A stretch of 64,000 nt of DNA from Acanthosoma haemorrhoidale. Its lineage: Eukaryota > Arthropoda > Insecta > Hemiptera > Acanthosomatidae. This document shows, one piece after another, positions 1 through 13,060 of this stretch (positions are counted from its first letter, which is position 1; each line of letters starts with the position of its first letter). Location of the stretch: contig OV884009.1 of the NCBI GenBank assembly GCA_930367205.1, forward strand, positions 119,177,454 through 119,241,453, read 5' to 3'. A program made the position numbers and the translations under genes. The notes beneath the pieces are model-generated. The model had not been told where the DNA came from. It did not search any database and saw nothing but the letters and a program-made list of their open reading frames with translations.

Positions 1-3000
1 AATAAAAAACTATTTTGTTTTACTGTTTAATATGGTGGACTTTGTTCAAAGTTGAAAAAATAGATGCTACCCTAAGTGTGTTCGTACGACCAACATTAAT
101 GAGGTCATAACATTTTTCATGAAGTACTAAAAATATGGAAATCAAAAAATTAATTGCATTCAATTTACTTCGACAAGCTGTTCCGTGCCTCTTCCTTCTA
201 CTATTTTCCGCTTAAATTGTGGAGTTTCTCATTTTAAGGACTGAAAAATATGGAGAAATATTGTGGAATTCTAAGAATGAAGTTTTCGTTAAAGCTCTGA
301 AACATTTCAATTTCTGAAATCATAATAACCGTACATCAATAGGACGTACATATTTATAAATGGCTATACAATGATTACAATTTTTTTTTGTACATGGAAC
401 CTTAAAATAAACAAATAATACCCGTTTTCATCCGTTTGAATGAAAGCCCTATGATGCACTCATAATTTTGACTAATCTCCTCGAATGACATTTTTACTTA
501 AGCAATCTCATTTAGAGTTACAAAAATCCTGTGTTTACTGTTAGTTATAAATTTAATTCCGAAATCATAATGATAATTTCACAAAAGCACAGTGATACAT
601 AATAAATACAGATAAGAAGAACATATAATATGTTACCTCGACCAGTTTAAGACCATTTTATACATGCTATTTAATTACAACATAGTTTGAATCTCTTGTC
701 TAGGACTAACCATTCTCGAAATAACAATCATCCAAATCGATATTAAGGTTTCTTTCTTCTTACATTTATCCGCACGAATGTTTCAACATAATGGAATCAA
801 TTAAAACAAATGCCTTTCGATAATGCCTAAGGTCACAATAGGCTTTTATTGTTCATGTTCAAGTTAAAGTAAAACAGCAATTTTGTAGAATTTCATTTCT
901 ATCATTCATTCATTAGCACCCTCCAAACTCATTCAAATCGAAAAGACGCCTTTTCTGTAAATTTTTAAATATATCTTACTTGGGGATAAACATTCAATCT
1001 ATTTGAAAGTTTGATTGATGATCGGGATTAAGTGAGTCTTGCAAGAAAACACTAAATCCTTTAAGGTAGTTAACGGTAAACGATTAAGGGCAAACTAAGC
1101 AAATATATTTTTTCAAGGCCTGTTGATCCCGTTATAAAGAAATACGGTATTTCTAAAGCAATCCAGTCCTTAAAAAGTACCTTTTCATTGAACACAGTTT
1201 AAGAACATTTCAATAAAATTAAATATACAGGAGTAATTTCTAAGCATTGTATCAAAGTAAGTGAATAGCTCAAATTAAAGTGGCTAAGCCCAACCTGTTA
1301 TGTTGCCTGGGTTAAAGTGTAGTTTGATACGGAAAAGCACTAGAAGCTTAGTGACCACTAACAAACGCAAAAATGTGGTAGTCAATGTTTCACCTTAATA
1401 ATAATATAAATGAATAATAATAAGTTTTAATAACGCTAAAATGTAAAACTGGAAAAATTTTAATTATCAGACATTAGATAATACGCCAGTAGAAGTGTTG
1501 CGACTGTGATTCGCCAAGTTTAATGGGCCGTGTATTGCCTGTGCGCAACTTAAAATAAAGCTACTAGACATTGCAAATCACAACAGATATCTTTTGTTAA
1601 ATTCAATAGAAATTTGTTAAATGTGGCATATTTTAAAGATAATTTTGTAAATTGGACTGAACTGTAACTATCGCAGTTCCATCGCTATCTTCTTCTTCTT
1701 CTCCGAATTGTGTTTTAGTAATTACTTATGTCCCTAACCGGTTTACATCTACTTGCTTCTCTCATTTGTCTACCAATTCATCTACAATACTCTCTGAAAT
1801 GACCGGAAGTCTAAAAAGTTTGGACGCTTAGGAGAAAGTGAAATATAAATGGAAGGTAAAGGGGTGAATGTTTGTAAGAAGGATACAAATCTGCGGTCAC
1901 ATTCTGAAATAAGTAAAGGAAATTTTATTTAATATTCAATTAATCAACTAAAATTTAATTAGACTTAAAAATTTTACAACTGTATTGCTAATTTACATAT
2001 TTTGTATCTTTTACTATTATTCCTTCAACCTGCCAAAGACGTTACATAAAAAGTATTGTATTATAATGTGAAGCAAAACCACCCTCTTAGCGCTAGCAGT
2101 CTTTCGATACTTGGGATTTAGATGTGGCCCATAAACCTTCAGCAGAATAACTGAATGGATTCCGAAATTAAAATTGTGTGAAACTATCCTTCCTTTAAAA
2201 AGTCGATAATAAACATTGCTCTTTTACATTTTGGTTGGATCTATTTTCACGATTTCTAGCTTTAGTTGGAAAAATATACACAAATTAGTTAGCTTAGCTT
2301 TTTTGGGGGGAGGGGATAGCTGTTTTGGTGTTGTTATACAGTGCAGTTTCCAGGATCCTGTTTATACACACAACAACCAAATTTTACTTAAAATTTAGGA
2401 TATAACTATGCCATGTACATTTTCAGTACATGGGAACAGTATATACTCGTATGTAACAGTCCAAAAAAAATTTGAGTAACTCATCACTGTTTTCTTAGAC
2501 AAAATTCTGAATCTGATCTCTAACTAGGCTCACCTTCATAACATGAACTAAACTACTGACAAAAATAAAATAAAAGACAACCATCTTACAACTCACATGA
2601 TACTACAAAAAGAGATCTTTTCCTCATTTATTTTCAAACCTCAAACTCTGGCAAATTCTCCTAATCTTTCTGTGATCTTGTTGATTTTGAGGCAGATGAC
2701 AGGAATGAAAGGCGTCTAGATTCCAGGCTTTGGTATCAAGTAACAGGCGGGTCGTGAAGGGGGCCAGGAGGCCTGGCTTTCTAGAATGACACAGTAGAGG
2801 GGGGGAGATCTATGTCGAAACTCTGAGCGACTCAACTTTAATGTATTTATCATTAGATGATCCACATCTAGATCACACGTCGTCCTAGAAAAACGGTTTT
2901 TATATCACTGGGAAGGGAAAAAATACTTCTGAAAGTTGGTCTGTGAAAAACTGCGCTGAACTAGACTATCTTACTATCTCTTTACAATCTAAAATGGCAG

Positions 3001-4367
3001 GTCAATGTTTTCGGTAATTGTTGTGGTGTCAGTGTGTTTCATCAGATCGTCAATATCTTGGTCCCGCGACTTCATAGAATGAAGGCTTGCGGGTCCATAA
3101 AAATGTTATTAAATTATTCAAAAAACTTTTATATAACGCCTCACTCAAGCAAGCCATTCTTAACCACAACGGGTGAAGAACACTTCGCACAGATCACTGG
3201 TGTATACCTTTATTTATTATTAGTTAAATTACTGATTTCCTTTAATAGCAGCTGTTGTCATAAAATTGGCGGATTGCAGATCTCGTTATTCTTCATAATG
3301 TTTTCACTTACCAATTCTGTAGTTTTTTTTAAACCTAATTATTTTTACTGTGGCAAAATATATCTTAGATGAGGTTCCATACATCTTTTTCAAACATACT
3401 GCAGTCTAGTAATCTTTTTATCTTTTCCACGAGTGTTTTGACCGCTGGGTATTTATCCCACCTTGCTAATTTCGGTTGGTTAGGTCATTAATATTCCCTC
3501 ATCTTCATTCATTCATTTCATATTGTAACCTACTATTTGTCTCTGTACTTTGGAAATCAAAGAGCTAGAAGGAAGATGGAAAACAGACAGAATTTTCCTA
3601 TCACTATCTCCCAATCTTCACCCAATTCCCATCAACACAAGCTCCCAACTTTGAACAATTTCTTCATTGCTACTATTATAGACGGTATCCTCAAACACCA
3701 GCCAAACTCATCAAACTCTGTTTCCAGAGTATTTCCATAGCTTTTTACTCCATAATTTTTCATTAAAGAATTAAATTTTTACCCGCCTGTAATATGAACT
3801 TACGTACTCCCTCTAAATAAAATTCTGAACTCCAAATCTGCTAACTTCTATCATATTATCACCAGAATCTTCAATCTATCGAAACTATTATGACGTTTGT
3901 ATACAGATTCTTTGAAAACTGTTTGGATTCTTTTAAATCTGATTTTTTTTTCTGGATTGTCCACCTAATAAGCCACTATTTATAAAAATCACTAATCCCT
4001 TTAATAACTATTCTTATATGAATATAAATATCTTCACCACCATAGATTTTAGTGGACCCATCAATACTCTGCCACATTCCTGACTTTTTGCAGAGCTCAA
4101 ATATATTTCATCCTAGAACACTGGAGGATGTTGATTCCCATGGACATCTCTGATTAATCTCTGGAAGTCACCGTTTCAAACAAATCAACTTTATTCAAAC
4201 TGGAGGTGAATAAGGATAATCTGAACTTCCTTCTATTTTTTCCTTAAGGAGGAACTCTTTAATTACGTGGATAATTTTCAAATATATCTATTCTTTCATC
4301 CCACACAACAAGAAGCCTCTTTTAGAACGGATCATTATAAAGTTTGTCTTTGCTCCAAAAAGAATAC
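1..4367. other. AT-rich spacer, no gene recognised
   Basis: Strongly AT-rich sequence with frequent stops in all frames. The few short open frames, for example around 3034-3372, have AT-driven composition and no recognisable motif. I see no repeat array, RNA gene or transposon end here. Confidence 0.6.
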
Positions 4368-5010
4368 GAGGGCGTACCAAAAAGAAACCAACCTATTTTA
4401 GTACAAAGTGATTTATTTATTTTTTTAATAAAAACCTTCTCCAATCTTTCATTGAACTGAATGTATTCCTCTTTTGTGGTGACAACGCCTTCGTCGTTTT
4501 TGTCTTCACTTCTTCAACGTGCTCAAAAAACTTTCATTTCATGACCCTTTTTATTCGGAGGGATAAAAAGAAGTCGCAGGGAGCAAGATCGGGTGACTGT
4601 GATCATTCCATTTATGGATAAAAATCGCTGCACGGATGTGCCCTCGGGGAAGACCACATCCTTATTTTTTGCAGCCACCCTTTTCATCCCTAAATCTTCA
4701 CTTGAAATTCGTTGTCCTGAACTCCAAGTCACTCCAGATTTTTCCACAACTTCTTCGATGATCCGTCGTTTATCTTCCGGGACGATTTCATGGATTTTTT
4801 CTATATTCTTGTTGGTTCGGGCCGTTGAAGGACGTCCAGAGTTAGGTTGATCATTAATTGAAATTTCTCCACTTTTAAATCGGGAAAACCATTTAAACAC
4901 TTAAATTACAAAATTTAGTTTTCCCGATAGCATCGTCCTTATAGCAACATCAACTGTTACAAATAAACAAGCACAAGCAGAACGGAACCTTCCCAGTGAC
5001 GGCACTAGGC
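4368..5010 (-). mobile_element. mariner-like DNA transposon relic, internally deleted
   Basis: The element reads on the minus strand. Its 3' end is visible at 4368-4396, where the plus strand starts gagggcgtaccaaaaagaaa, typical of a Tc1/mariner terminal inverted repeat. The matching 5' inverted repeat was not found near 5000-5160, so that border is approximate. Inside is a transposase relic made of the N-terminal DNA-binding part joined directly to the C-terminal end. The copy cannot move by itself. Confidence 0.75.
4410..4935 (-). pseudogene. mariner transposase relic, catalytic core deleted
   Basis: The open part (4900-4523, 125 aa) starts with the second helix-turn-helix of mariner transposase: FKWFSRFKSG, then SGRPSTART and SEDLGMKRVAAK, all mariner hallmarks. 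After AAK the sequence jumps to the C-terminal region. The usual 'SPDLAPCDFFL' segment is still seen as SCSLRLLFIPP-type sequence split between frames (about 4620-4560). Below 4523 another frame continues as EHVEEVKTK and a W-containing tail to about 4410. The central D,D34D catalytic region is therefore missing, and at least one frameshift is present. A further remnant (GKTKF) lies upstream near 4930 in another frame. Confidence 0.75.
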
Positions 5011-7200
5011 ACACTGACTGGTGAAAAGTTCACAGTCCTAGCGGCGAAATCTCGGGCACTACAACACCCTCATGAACTAGGCTTGTGCAGATAGGTCTAA
5101 TGCAACCATTATGCTGATTGTGCGTGGCTATTAGGACACCAATGTAGAAAGAAACACAGAAATACAAATTATTTAAACCAAACCACCAGATATCACACAA
5201 CTAAAAATAAACAATTTTAAAGGTTATTCAGAAGGTAAATGATATCGCATGAGCTAGATATTGTGGAAAGCTTCCAGTAACTTGGAAACACAACAAAATG
5301 GCCTCAAATATTGGAACGGATCTTGTGAAGGCGTAATATGAAGTAATTATAAGCAATTCAATATAAATGTAGGCATCGTGTTGTTTTAATGATAGGAAAT
5401 TCGTATGTGACTTCATCTGTTAATAAAGCATACCAAGCTTCTTGTAATAGGTGCTATACCTCCATAGCATACCCATAGGGATAAATAATATAGACCTCTG
5501 GAAGGAAAGAATATCTGTGGTAGAATTCCATTGATAGGAATATATCCAAGAGCTTGCTAAAATGGAAAACGATAGGACAAAGCCTAGTCGGTCGGCGTTG
5601 AAAAAGCTAGAGAAGTATTACAAAATAAAATCATAGGAAGGAGACATAGTAGAAGACAGAGAGTGTTAATGGTGGATATTGCGGATCAAAGGAATTAAGT
5701 CAAAGCATGTGGGACAAAGATTAGAGTGTAGGAGTCCTCGTAGATTGCAGCAATGTAGCTACTTATTGTTAGGTCCTAACAAGTATTGGCTACATAAACC
5801 AATTAATTACACAGGCCTACTAAAAGAAACTTTTAGAAATTTGATTTGATAATATCTACTCATTGTTATGTTTATGGTGCGCTCGAACCGAAAATGAACT
5901 CCGTTCATCACGTACAGGCTGTGTTCGATCTCGAGTAGGCATAGCAATGAAAATGGCGATTAAGAAACACAGAATTGGTCTATAATTTTTATTCATTACA
6001 TAAATATATTAATATAAAAATTTCCCATTAATATGTATAGACATAAGTTTGCCAGAGTAAAATATTATATAAATACGTATAATTTTGTTATTTATTTTTA
6101 TGAAACCATGTTTTCTTCTCTTGGAAACTTCTTCATGCGGGATTCCAGGTATGTGACTCTTCCGGTGTTTCAGGCTATAGCATTCAACGATAGTCCACCA
6201 TCATATTCACGTTTCATATCCCCTGATACCATCGTTCCATCTCATTGATGTCCTGGTGGAACCTTACCTCTTGTTCTTCACTAAAGTTCTATGTTTTCCA
6301 GAAAATAGTTCACATGTAATTGTAACAAGTGAACCTTAATATTTATATTGCATATTACTGAAATTATTATAATTAAAACTTATTATATTACTGAAATATC
6401 AACGCGCTACGTTGGGCAAAGGAGGTATTGTGCTGCTCGATGTCCAATGGAAAGGACATGGTGGACACTTATCGTTTTGTGACAGTTTGTCCGGTCTTTC
6501 GTGGACACAGGAGAAAATTTATATTTCTGTTTATCACCATCAATTGCTTATTGATATTTGAGATTGTTTTTGATCAAAAAAATTTCACAAGGAAAGTATC
6601 AATTATATCTGTTATATTGTATTTGGCAGGAGTGTTCTATGTATAAATTGATTGCATGCTGGGGTTGGTTTGCAATATATTAAAAGCATAAAAGATGACT
6701 TTTTGGCACAATATTCACCTTGATAATGAGTGTATTTTAAGATAATGGATTGCACTTGGCACTTGGATGGGACTGATATTACGATTAGGGGAGACATAAC
6801 GTCTAAATAATGCAGCTTTGGGTAGAAATGGTGGGCAATGTAAGAAACTGGACAGAGAAAAGCAAGAGAGAGAATAATCAGAGGTGACTTTGACGGTTCC
6901 AGTCCATTAGACCTTAATGAATACAGTTCGTATATCTCCAAACATATAATATCCAATTCTAAAAGTTAATAATATAATGCGCAGATCATACAATTTTAAT
7001 AGATGACAAAAATGTTTCTATTAAATTTATTTATTTGTTTATTTTTTTTTGGTAAAACAAGGTTGAATATTCAAAAAAATGTGTTATTTACCAATAAATA
7101 ATAATTTCAGGTCAACTATAACCTGCCACGCTTTACATTTCCTTCCTAGTAGGAGCAACTGCTCAATTATTAATCCATGTTCTTTATTTTCACATAATTG
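5011..7200. other. AT-rich spacer, no gene recognised
   Basis: No reading frame with a recognisable motif. Small open frames at 5228-5416, 6033-6248, 6428-6646 and 6612-6956 have no family features and look like chance. A mildly GC-richer stretch at 5460-5780 reads like a decayed coding repeat, but I could not assign it. Confidence 0.5.
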
Positions 7201-7289
7201 TTTCAAGGTGGGTTTGGTTTTTATTGATTGTTTAAGGTGGGTTTGGCATTCATTGACTGCTTTAAGCAGAGTTTAGTTTTTATTGATTG
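7201..7289. repeat. short minisatellite, three 29-30 base units
   Basis: Three consecutive diverged units (7201-7230, 7231-7260, 7261-7289) share the pattern tttaaggtgggtttg followed by ttattgattg. The units are similar but not identical. There is no sign that this is coding. Confidence 0.75.
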
Positions 7290-8466
7290 TTTCATCAACG
7301 ACGAAGAACATTTGTTTTAGCTAGAATGTATAAGCTACTAGTTGTGATAAATTAATTTTTTTAAATATTTTGGTTACTATTTATTTTTTATTTCTAGGTG
7401 AGTTAAGTGCTTTATGATCTTATTTTGTTGTGTAAATTAGTAATTTATAGATAATTACTATATATATTATTTAGTCCACTTCAGTCCAGAAGATGCATGG
7501 GTAGTTACAATTAGTATAAACTGTAAATATACACAATATAGAGTTTTAAGGTTTCTTATTTGAAATTCCCCTCAAAACTAGCTGGTTACATGAGAAAGAT
7601 TTGAGTAGGACAAAGCAAAGGGAAGTCTGTGGCGTAATCGATAGGACGTTGCTCCTCAAGTAAAATTAGGGGTGGTGGTGCTACTTGCACCAATCGCACC
7701 ATACTATTATTTAACACAAAAACTAGATAATGTTAAAAGTCTATTATTTTTATCTCGGTGAAATATCCCTTTTTTTTAAGAATCTTCCTGTATTAAGTAA
7801 TATTATTGATACATAATCGATCTTATTCCGTTTGTTTTTTGCTAAAATATATTATTACTAAAAGAGACCTATTAAAATCTTTGGCACCATGAAATACGCA
7901 ATTCATACAGTTTTCGAAACTATATCTCTTGGAATCCATATTGTTTTTGTGTAATCATCTTTAATGTGTTTTTAATCATGGGGATTAACATAAATTTAAG
8001 TGTTAAACGGCTTCTTAGCTAGGATATTGTTTAAGCTTGCCTGGATAAACATACACTTAAAAATATGCACATTATTAACTTCATAATCAAAGAGTTTTTG
8101 TAAGGAATGTTTATACTACGTTTGTTTAAATTATGCAGACATATTTTATCAACATTTAGTATTAATGATAATAATACGTTTCCATGCATTCGTCTTTGAC
8201 ATTTTTCACGAAGAAAAAAAAAAAAAGGTGATTTATTTTAAACTGGGGATTTAATAACAACACGCTTTATTTATTAATAAATATAATTATGTAATTGAAG
8301 AGTGTTTTAAATTGTTCCTAATAACTAACAGGCCAATTTGACCCAACGTTCCTATCTGACTTCAGTATTTTTCACGTTCCCACTGCTGGGTTAAGTGATT
8401 CTATTAAAGAAATTAAATATGTGTTAAGAAAGTAAGGGGATCCATTCATTCTCTAGTTATAATGCA
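7290..8466. other. AT-rich spacer, no gene recognised
   Basis: Low-complexity AT-rich sequence with frequent stops. Nothing beyond a short A-run at 8214-8226 was seen. Confidence 0.6.
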
Positions 8467-8590
8467 CCCTATATTATAGGTACCTACCACCATACCACCC
8501 TGTATTATAGGTACCTACCACCATACCACCCTGTATTATAGGTACCTACCACCATACCACCCTGTATTATAGGTACCAACCACCATTGAA
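8467..8590. repeat. 31-base minisatellite, four copies
   Basis: Four near-identical tandem units start at 8467, 8498, 8529 and 8560 with an exact 31-base period. Each unit reads ccctgtattataggtaccta and then ccaccatacca. The first unit has an a for g substitution and the last is altered at its end. There are no unique spacers, so this is not a CRISPR array. Confidence 0.95.
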
Positions 8591-9492
8591 CTGTATCTAT
8601 AGTTAATAGTTTATTCTATAATTGTTTTATCACATTGATTGTTGAATTAGGTACGTTTTTAACGAAGTCACCGTTAGTACCTTATTTACATTTATTTTAA
8701 GATGGGAGTTCTACATTTAATTAGACTGAATAATCCATCAATGAACGGGTGGAAACATTGTATACGCTTAAATGTAAAATGTACAGTAGTATGGGGAGAA
8801 GGTAAAACAACCTTTAGACCGTAAACGATGTCATTAGGGTAAAAGGTTATTAGTGGTAAAAGCTCTAGCAGGTGGAAACAAAGATAAATTTGTTTGTGGA
8901 GACACTCAACTGTAGCTCATGTTTTTGTATCCATTTTCCGCCTAGCTCATTTTAAAGCTAAGTTGTTGTTTTTTTTTTTGTAACGAGTTTTCACCAGTGT
9001 GTCTATTCAAATTAAAGACGTAAAACTTTACATGGAGTTCGTGATATCATCATTAAAATATGATATCATTAACTTTAATAATGAAAAGTCATCAAAACTG
9101 CCATTAAACTAAGTGTTTTTTTTACAAATATTAATAGAAATACAATCCGATTAAAAATAATGCAGATTTATTAGTAAATTAATTGTTATTAAAAATAATT
9201 GAGTTGGGTATCAAATTACAGATCTCGGCATCCTGATTAATAATATATAATGCGTGCTGGGGCATGAGAGAACTATTATAGCTATTTCATATAGCTATAA
9301 GTCATTAAAGCTGTCATCAAAAATGTATTTGTGATCTTTTCGCAAGACCAGTTAAATCTAGAGGGGGGATATTTTACATGAAAGTCCCATTTTACGTCCC
9401 AGAAATATAAGTAACCCTACTCCATAAACAATAATTAAAGGTCTACTTTTAATCAATAACTTGTAACTAACAAAAATCCGCTATATTAAGTA
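8591..9492. other. AT-rich spacer, no gene recognised
   Basis: No long reading frame and no recognisable repeat border. Poly-T and AT-rich segments only. Confidence 0.6.
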
Positions 9493-9690
9493 GAGCGTCT
9501 CTCGTGCTCTTGGTCAGCTTCCATTGGCTCGTATCCGATGAGGCGGCTGGCAGACGAGCGTGGGGGACTTTCCAAGACTCCGCTTTCTCTTTCGCTTACG
9601 AGAGAGGTGACAAACACATGGATTTGGGAGGTCTCTGGGCTGTATTTGTCAATACTGTATGAATGAGTGAGTGAAGTATATTGAAGTGAT
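9493..9690 (+). mobile_element. Jockey-clade (J1) 3' end fragment
   Basis: This stretch is the reverse complement of segments at about 17.4-17.6, 23.6-23.8 and 44.9-45.1 kb. Shared blocks include ggctcgtatccg, gactttccaagactccgctt, gaggtgacaaacacatg and gggaggtctctgggctgt, followed by the gaatgagtgagtgaa run. In the 23.5-26.6 kb copy this block lies just after the reverse transcriptase C-terminus, so it is the end of the coding region plus 3' UTR. Here it is 5'-truncated, on the plus strand, and has lost the usual 3' tip. Confidence 0.8.
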
Positions 9691-12423
9691 AATTAATAAT
9701 TATGTTGACCTTGAGTGATCTGCTTGAGACCTTGAGTGAACCATTTTTACAAAATGTCAATTATTAAACTGGAAAGAGAGGCGGTAAATATAGTAAATGT
9801 TGGAAAAAATTGTCTAATACTGCACAATAAATTATGTAAATTGTATAACCAAAAATAAAGAGATAAGGAGTGCCACTTCTGGGATTTAAACTTCTGGCTA
9901 CGAGCCATGTTTTGTTCCAACTGTGTTGACGTGCTCACAACCAAGAAATGACATTTCAATGACTCTATTTGCTTTAAGAATAATACCAACTGCGATATTT
10001 ATATGTTAGGTTAAACTAAAACATACTAATTATTATATATTTTTATCCAAAGCTCGTTTCCTTTAACCAGCGTTTTATGTCAATATGGCTATTAAAAGGT
10101 CTTACTTTCTGACAGGTGATTAAATTTAGTATTTCAGTCTAATTTAAAAAATATATTCACCAATAATGGTAAATATGTTTCTCAAAATACTTAAACGTAA
10201 AAAAATATGACGAATTTCCTGAATTTTAACATTCTCAAGTCACACCTCAGAAAGTATTAAAAACGTTAAGTTCTAATTTGTCTTACTGTGGTTAAAACAC
10301 ATTATAGACGGCAAAGCAATACGAATTTCAAAGATATTCTGTATGTGTGGGGGCCAACTACAAAAATCGCGTACAATCCTTTACACAGTTTGATTAGATT
10401 TTAATGTCGTTATTTTATTTTAAGTAGAGTTTTCTGTTTCTTTAAAATTCAATTTTAATGAATGAAATTGTTTTAAAAATTCATTGAAATTTTTCACAAC
10501 CTTTTGAGGAACGGACATGAATCTTTCTGAACTCTCTTGGGGACGTTTTTCACAGGTTGCGCCATTGAATTCTCTTGAGCCCATCTTATTTTAAAAATGA
10601 TACAGTCTAGTTTATAATTAACTTTAAAATGGGATTAAATTTTAACACTTAATTTTTGAGCTTATAATATTTGATGCAATGCTTGGCGGTGGGTGGAGTA
10701 AATCAGTTTTGATAGTACCTAGAATGAAACTAGAACATTCATCAATCACTGTCCTTTCCCCCACCAAAAATTATTTAAGGTCACAGTGTTCGGATTGCGG
10801 ATCGACGGAATGATTTTACGACTTCTATTCTAGACATCTTGATAGACCATTTTATTCCAATAATGGTCGGACTGGCATAAAGAAAATAAGCAAATATTAG
10901 ATAATAAGATCCCCGTCGACAAAACTAGCGTGACTGACCGGAAGGGCCAATGCCGACCCGAGCATACATCTATCTACCTCATACCTTCGGTGGACCTAGA
11001 AGGCCTTAGCTCTGCTCCAGGCAATACAAGTTCTACAAGCTTAAGTCCTAAACACTCTGAAAACCTACTTAGCAACCAACCACCAACTTCCACCCTCACT
11101 CCTTGCCTTAGCTACAATCAAGGAAGCCTATCTAAACTCTGTAGAACACTGCTCTGACGTTAATTCCTCAAAATCTCACCTATACCCCATATCTGTCTCT
11201 CAGTCCATTGTTACATAGTCACCCCCTGAATAATGTCAATACTGTAAACTATTCTATTCTTGTGAGTTGATTTTATATTAAAAGTGTTTTAAGTATTGTT
11301 GATTGTAGAACAGACTGACTGACAAAAACGAATGTAAAGTAGTGCCTTTCCCTTCGGCCTCAACAGGAATATGTATTTGTGATTACTATCAATGAGATAG
11401 CCGTTGAGGGGATGAAGGGAACAGCAATATAAGTTTAAGGCATACAAATGTGTGTTTGGGATGGAAGCAGATTGTGCATATGGACCAACCCTGTTGACCC
11501 AGCTACCCCGACAAAATATACTTTAATAAAACCCACCCCTATCTTATTGGACAGGCTCCTCTTCCTCCATCCGCTTATTCTCAGTGACATTAGATCACAG
11601 CCATCCTGCACATGACGTTAGAGTTGCCTAATTTAGGCACTTCTAAAACACTAAGACCAAATAGCTCATTTAGGCAATGGAAAAAGGAAAAATGTCCAGT
11701 TAATCCAAGGATCAGAGTCCTCACTATCAAAGATATTTTTAAAGACTTTTTTTTGTGGTGTAGATACCACTACTATTTACAATTATACTAGTTTACATCC
11801 AAATACTTAAATAATATAATATTTTAGAAATTAACAATCCAGTAGTCGCTTCTCGCTGTGGGACATAAAAAAGCAGTCACGTGTCATTTGTGAGATGCGT
11901 CCTGCATTTAACTTTATAATCCTTTCTACCTGGTATAAAATTTACAGGAATGGGTGAATATACTTCACTGAAATAAAAAATATATGTTTTACGATAAATT
12001 GTACAAAACTAATACAAAGAACAGTTTAGCTGTAATAACAAGTAACTAGTCCATCTATCAGTGCATACATTTTTACCTCACATTTCGCTGGTTTTGAGAG
12101 GATATATTCTACAGATGAGCACCGACCTCTCAATATAGAATGCAAGTATCTCTGTCGTCAAAAATTTCTTCAAAACCTTCATTGTAGCGAAAGGTTATAA
12201 GTTTAGTATCCTGGAGTTATGTGTCCAAGCGAAACAGATTACACAAAGGCCTCTATGTACACTACGTCTGCATAACTTCCATCTCGGGACCGGGAAAAAT
12301 AAATTTGTAGAAAAAAGAAATTGGTTCATGTAAGTTACTAACATCTCTAGCATTCCATCACTATTAAAGCATTTTCATGTTCCATAAATGTCCTTTAAAA
12401 TGTTGGTAGACCCTTTATAATTT
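9691..12423. other. spacer with a GC-richer unclassified block
   Basis: Mostly AT-rich with no recognised gene. A GC-richer block at about 10.91-11.54 kb contains a 75-codon open frame (10930-11157) without known motifs and an aataaa signal near 11525. The change in composition suggests an old inserted element, but I cannot assign it to a family. Confidence 0.45.
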
Positions 12424-12632
<209 letters not shown>

Positions 12633-12639
12633 TCCAGTT

Positions 12640-13060
12640 CTAAGTAAGTTCGATCACAAGTTCGTTATTTCGTTATCACACGCCCGCCGCGGGCTAGGGT
12701 CGCTACCCCTGTGGGGTCTGACAACGCCGGACTAAAACATAGCGAGGTTAGGAGAGAGAGGTCCAGAGGTAGTTGAATGTGAAGACCATGGTTTTGAGTA
12801 GAGCAGCAAGCGACCGTGCAGAGAGAGAGAGGATAGAGCAGTGTTCCAAGTGACGGTCCGGTTCGTTATGCTAATTTGGTCTAGTGCGTGGCTTATATAG
12901 CCGGCCAGCGGTGGTGGGATGGGTCCCCACCTGCGGCTGTTTCTTCCACTAGTTCCTCCCCCCACTCTCACTGATGTCATAACCTTTATTAAACATATTG
13001 AAACATAGATACATATTTTCTGATATTCATTTGATGACATAGATACGAGGTCTGATACGA
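12640..13060 (-). other. GC-rich island with promoter-like features
   Basis: Base composition jumps well above the surroundings. On the minus strand there is a TATA-like box (12902-12891), then about 200 bases of GC-rich, CT-rich leader-like sequence running into the (CT)n strand of the microsatellite. A 102-codon frame on the minus strand (13040-12732) has low-complexity Ser/Leu/Pro content and no known motif, so I do not call it a gene. The block could be a host promoter or a solo LTR. No second copy exists in the window to decide. Confidence 0.4.
12891..12902 (-). promoter_or_regulatory. TATA-like box
   Basis: The minus strand reads ggctatataagc, a strong match to a TATA box, inside a GC-rich island. 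No clear initiator motif was found 25-35 bases downstream. The call rests on the box and its composition only. Confidence 0.35.

Noticed and set aside
4593..4850. 85-codon plus-strand frame
   Set aside because: Antisense of the mariner transposase relic.
8467..8590. Possible CRISPR array
   Set aside because: Contiguous 31-base tandem units without unique spacers; eukaryotic minisatellite.
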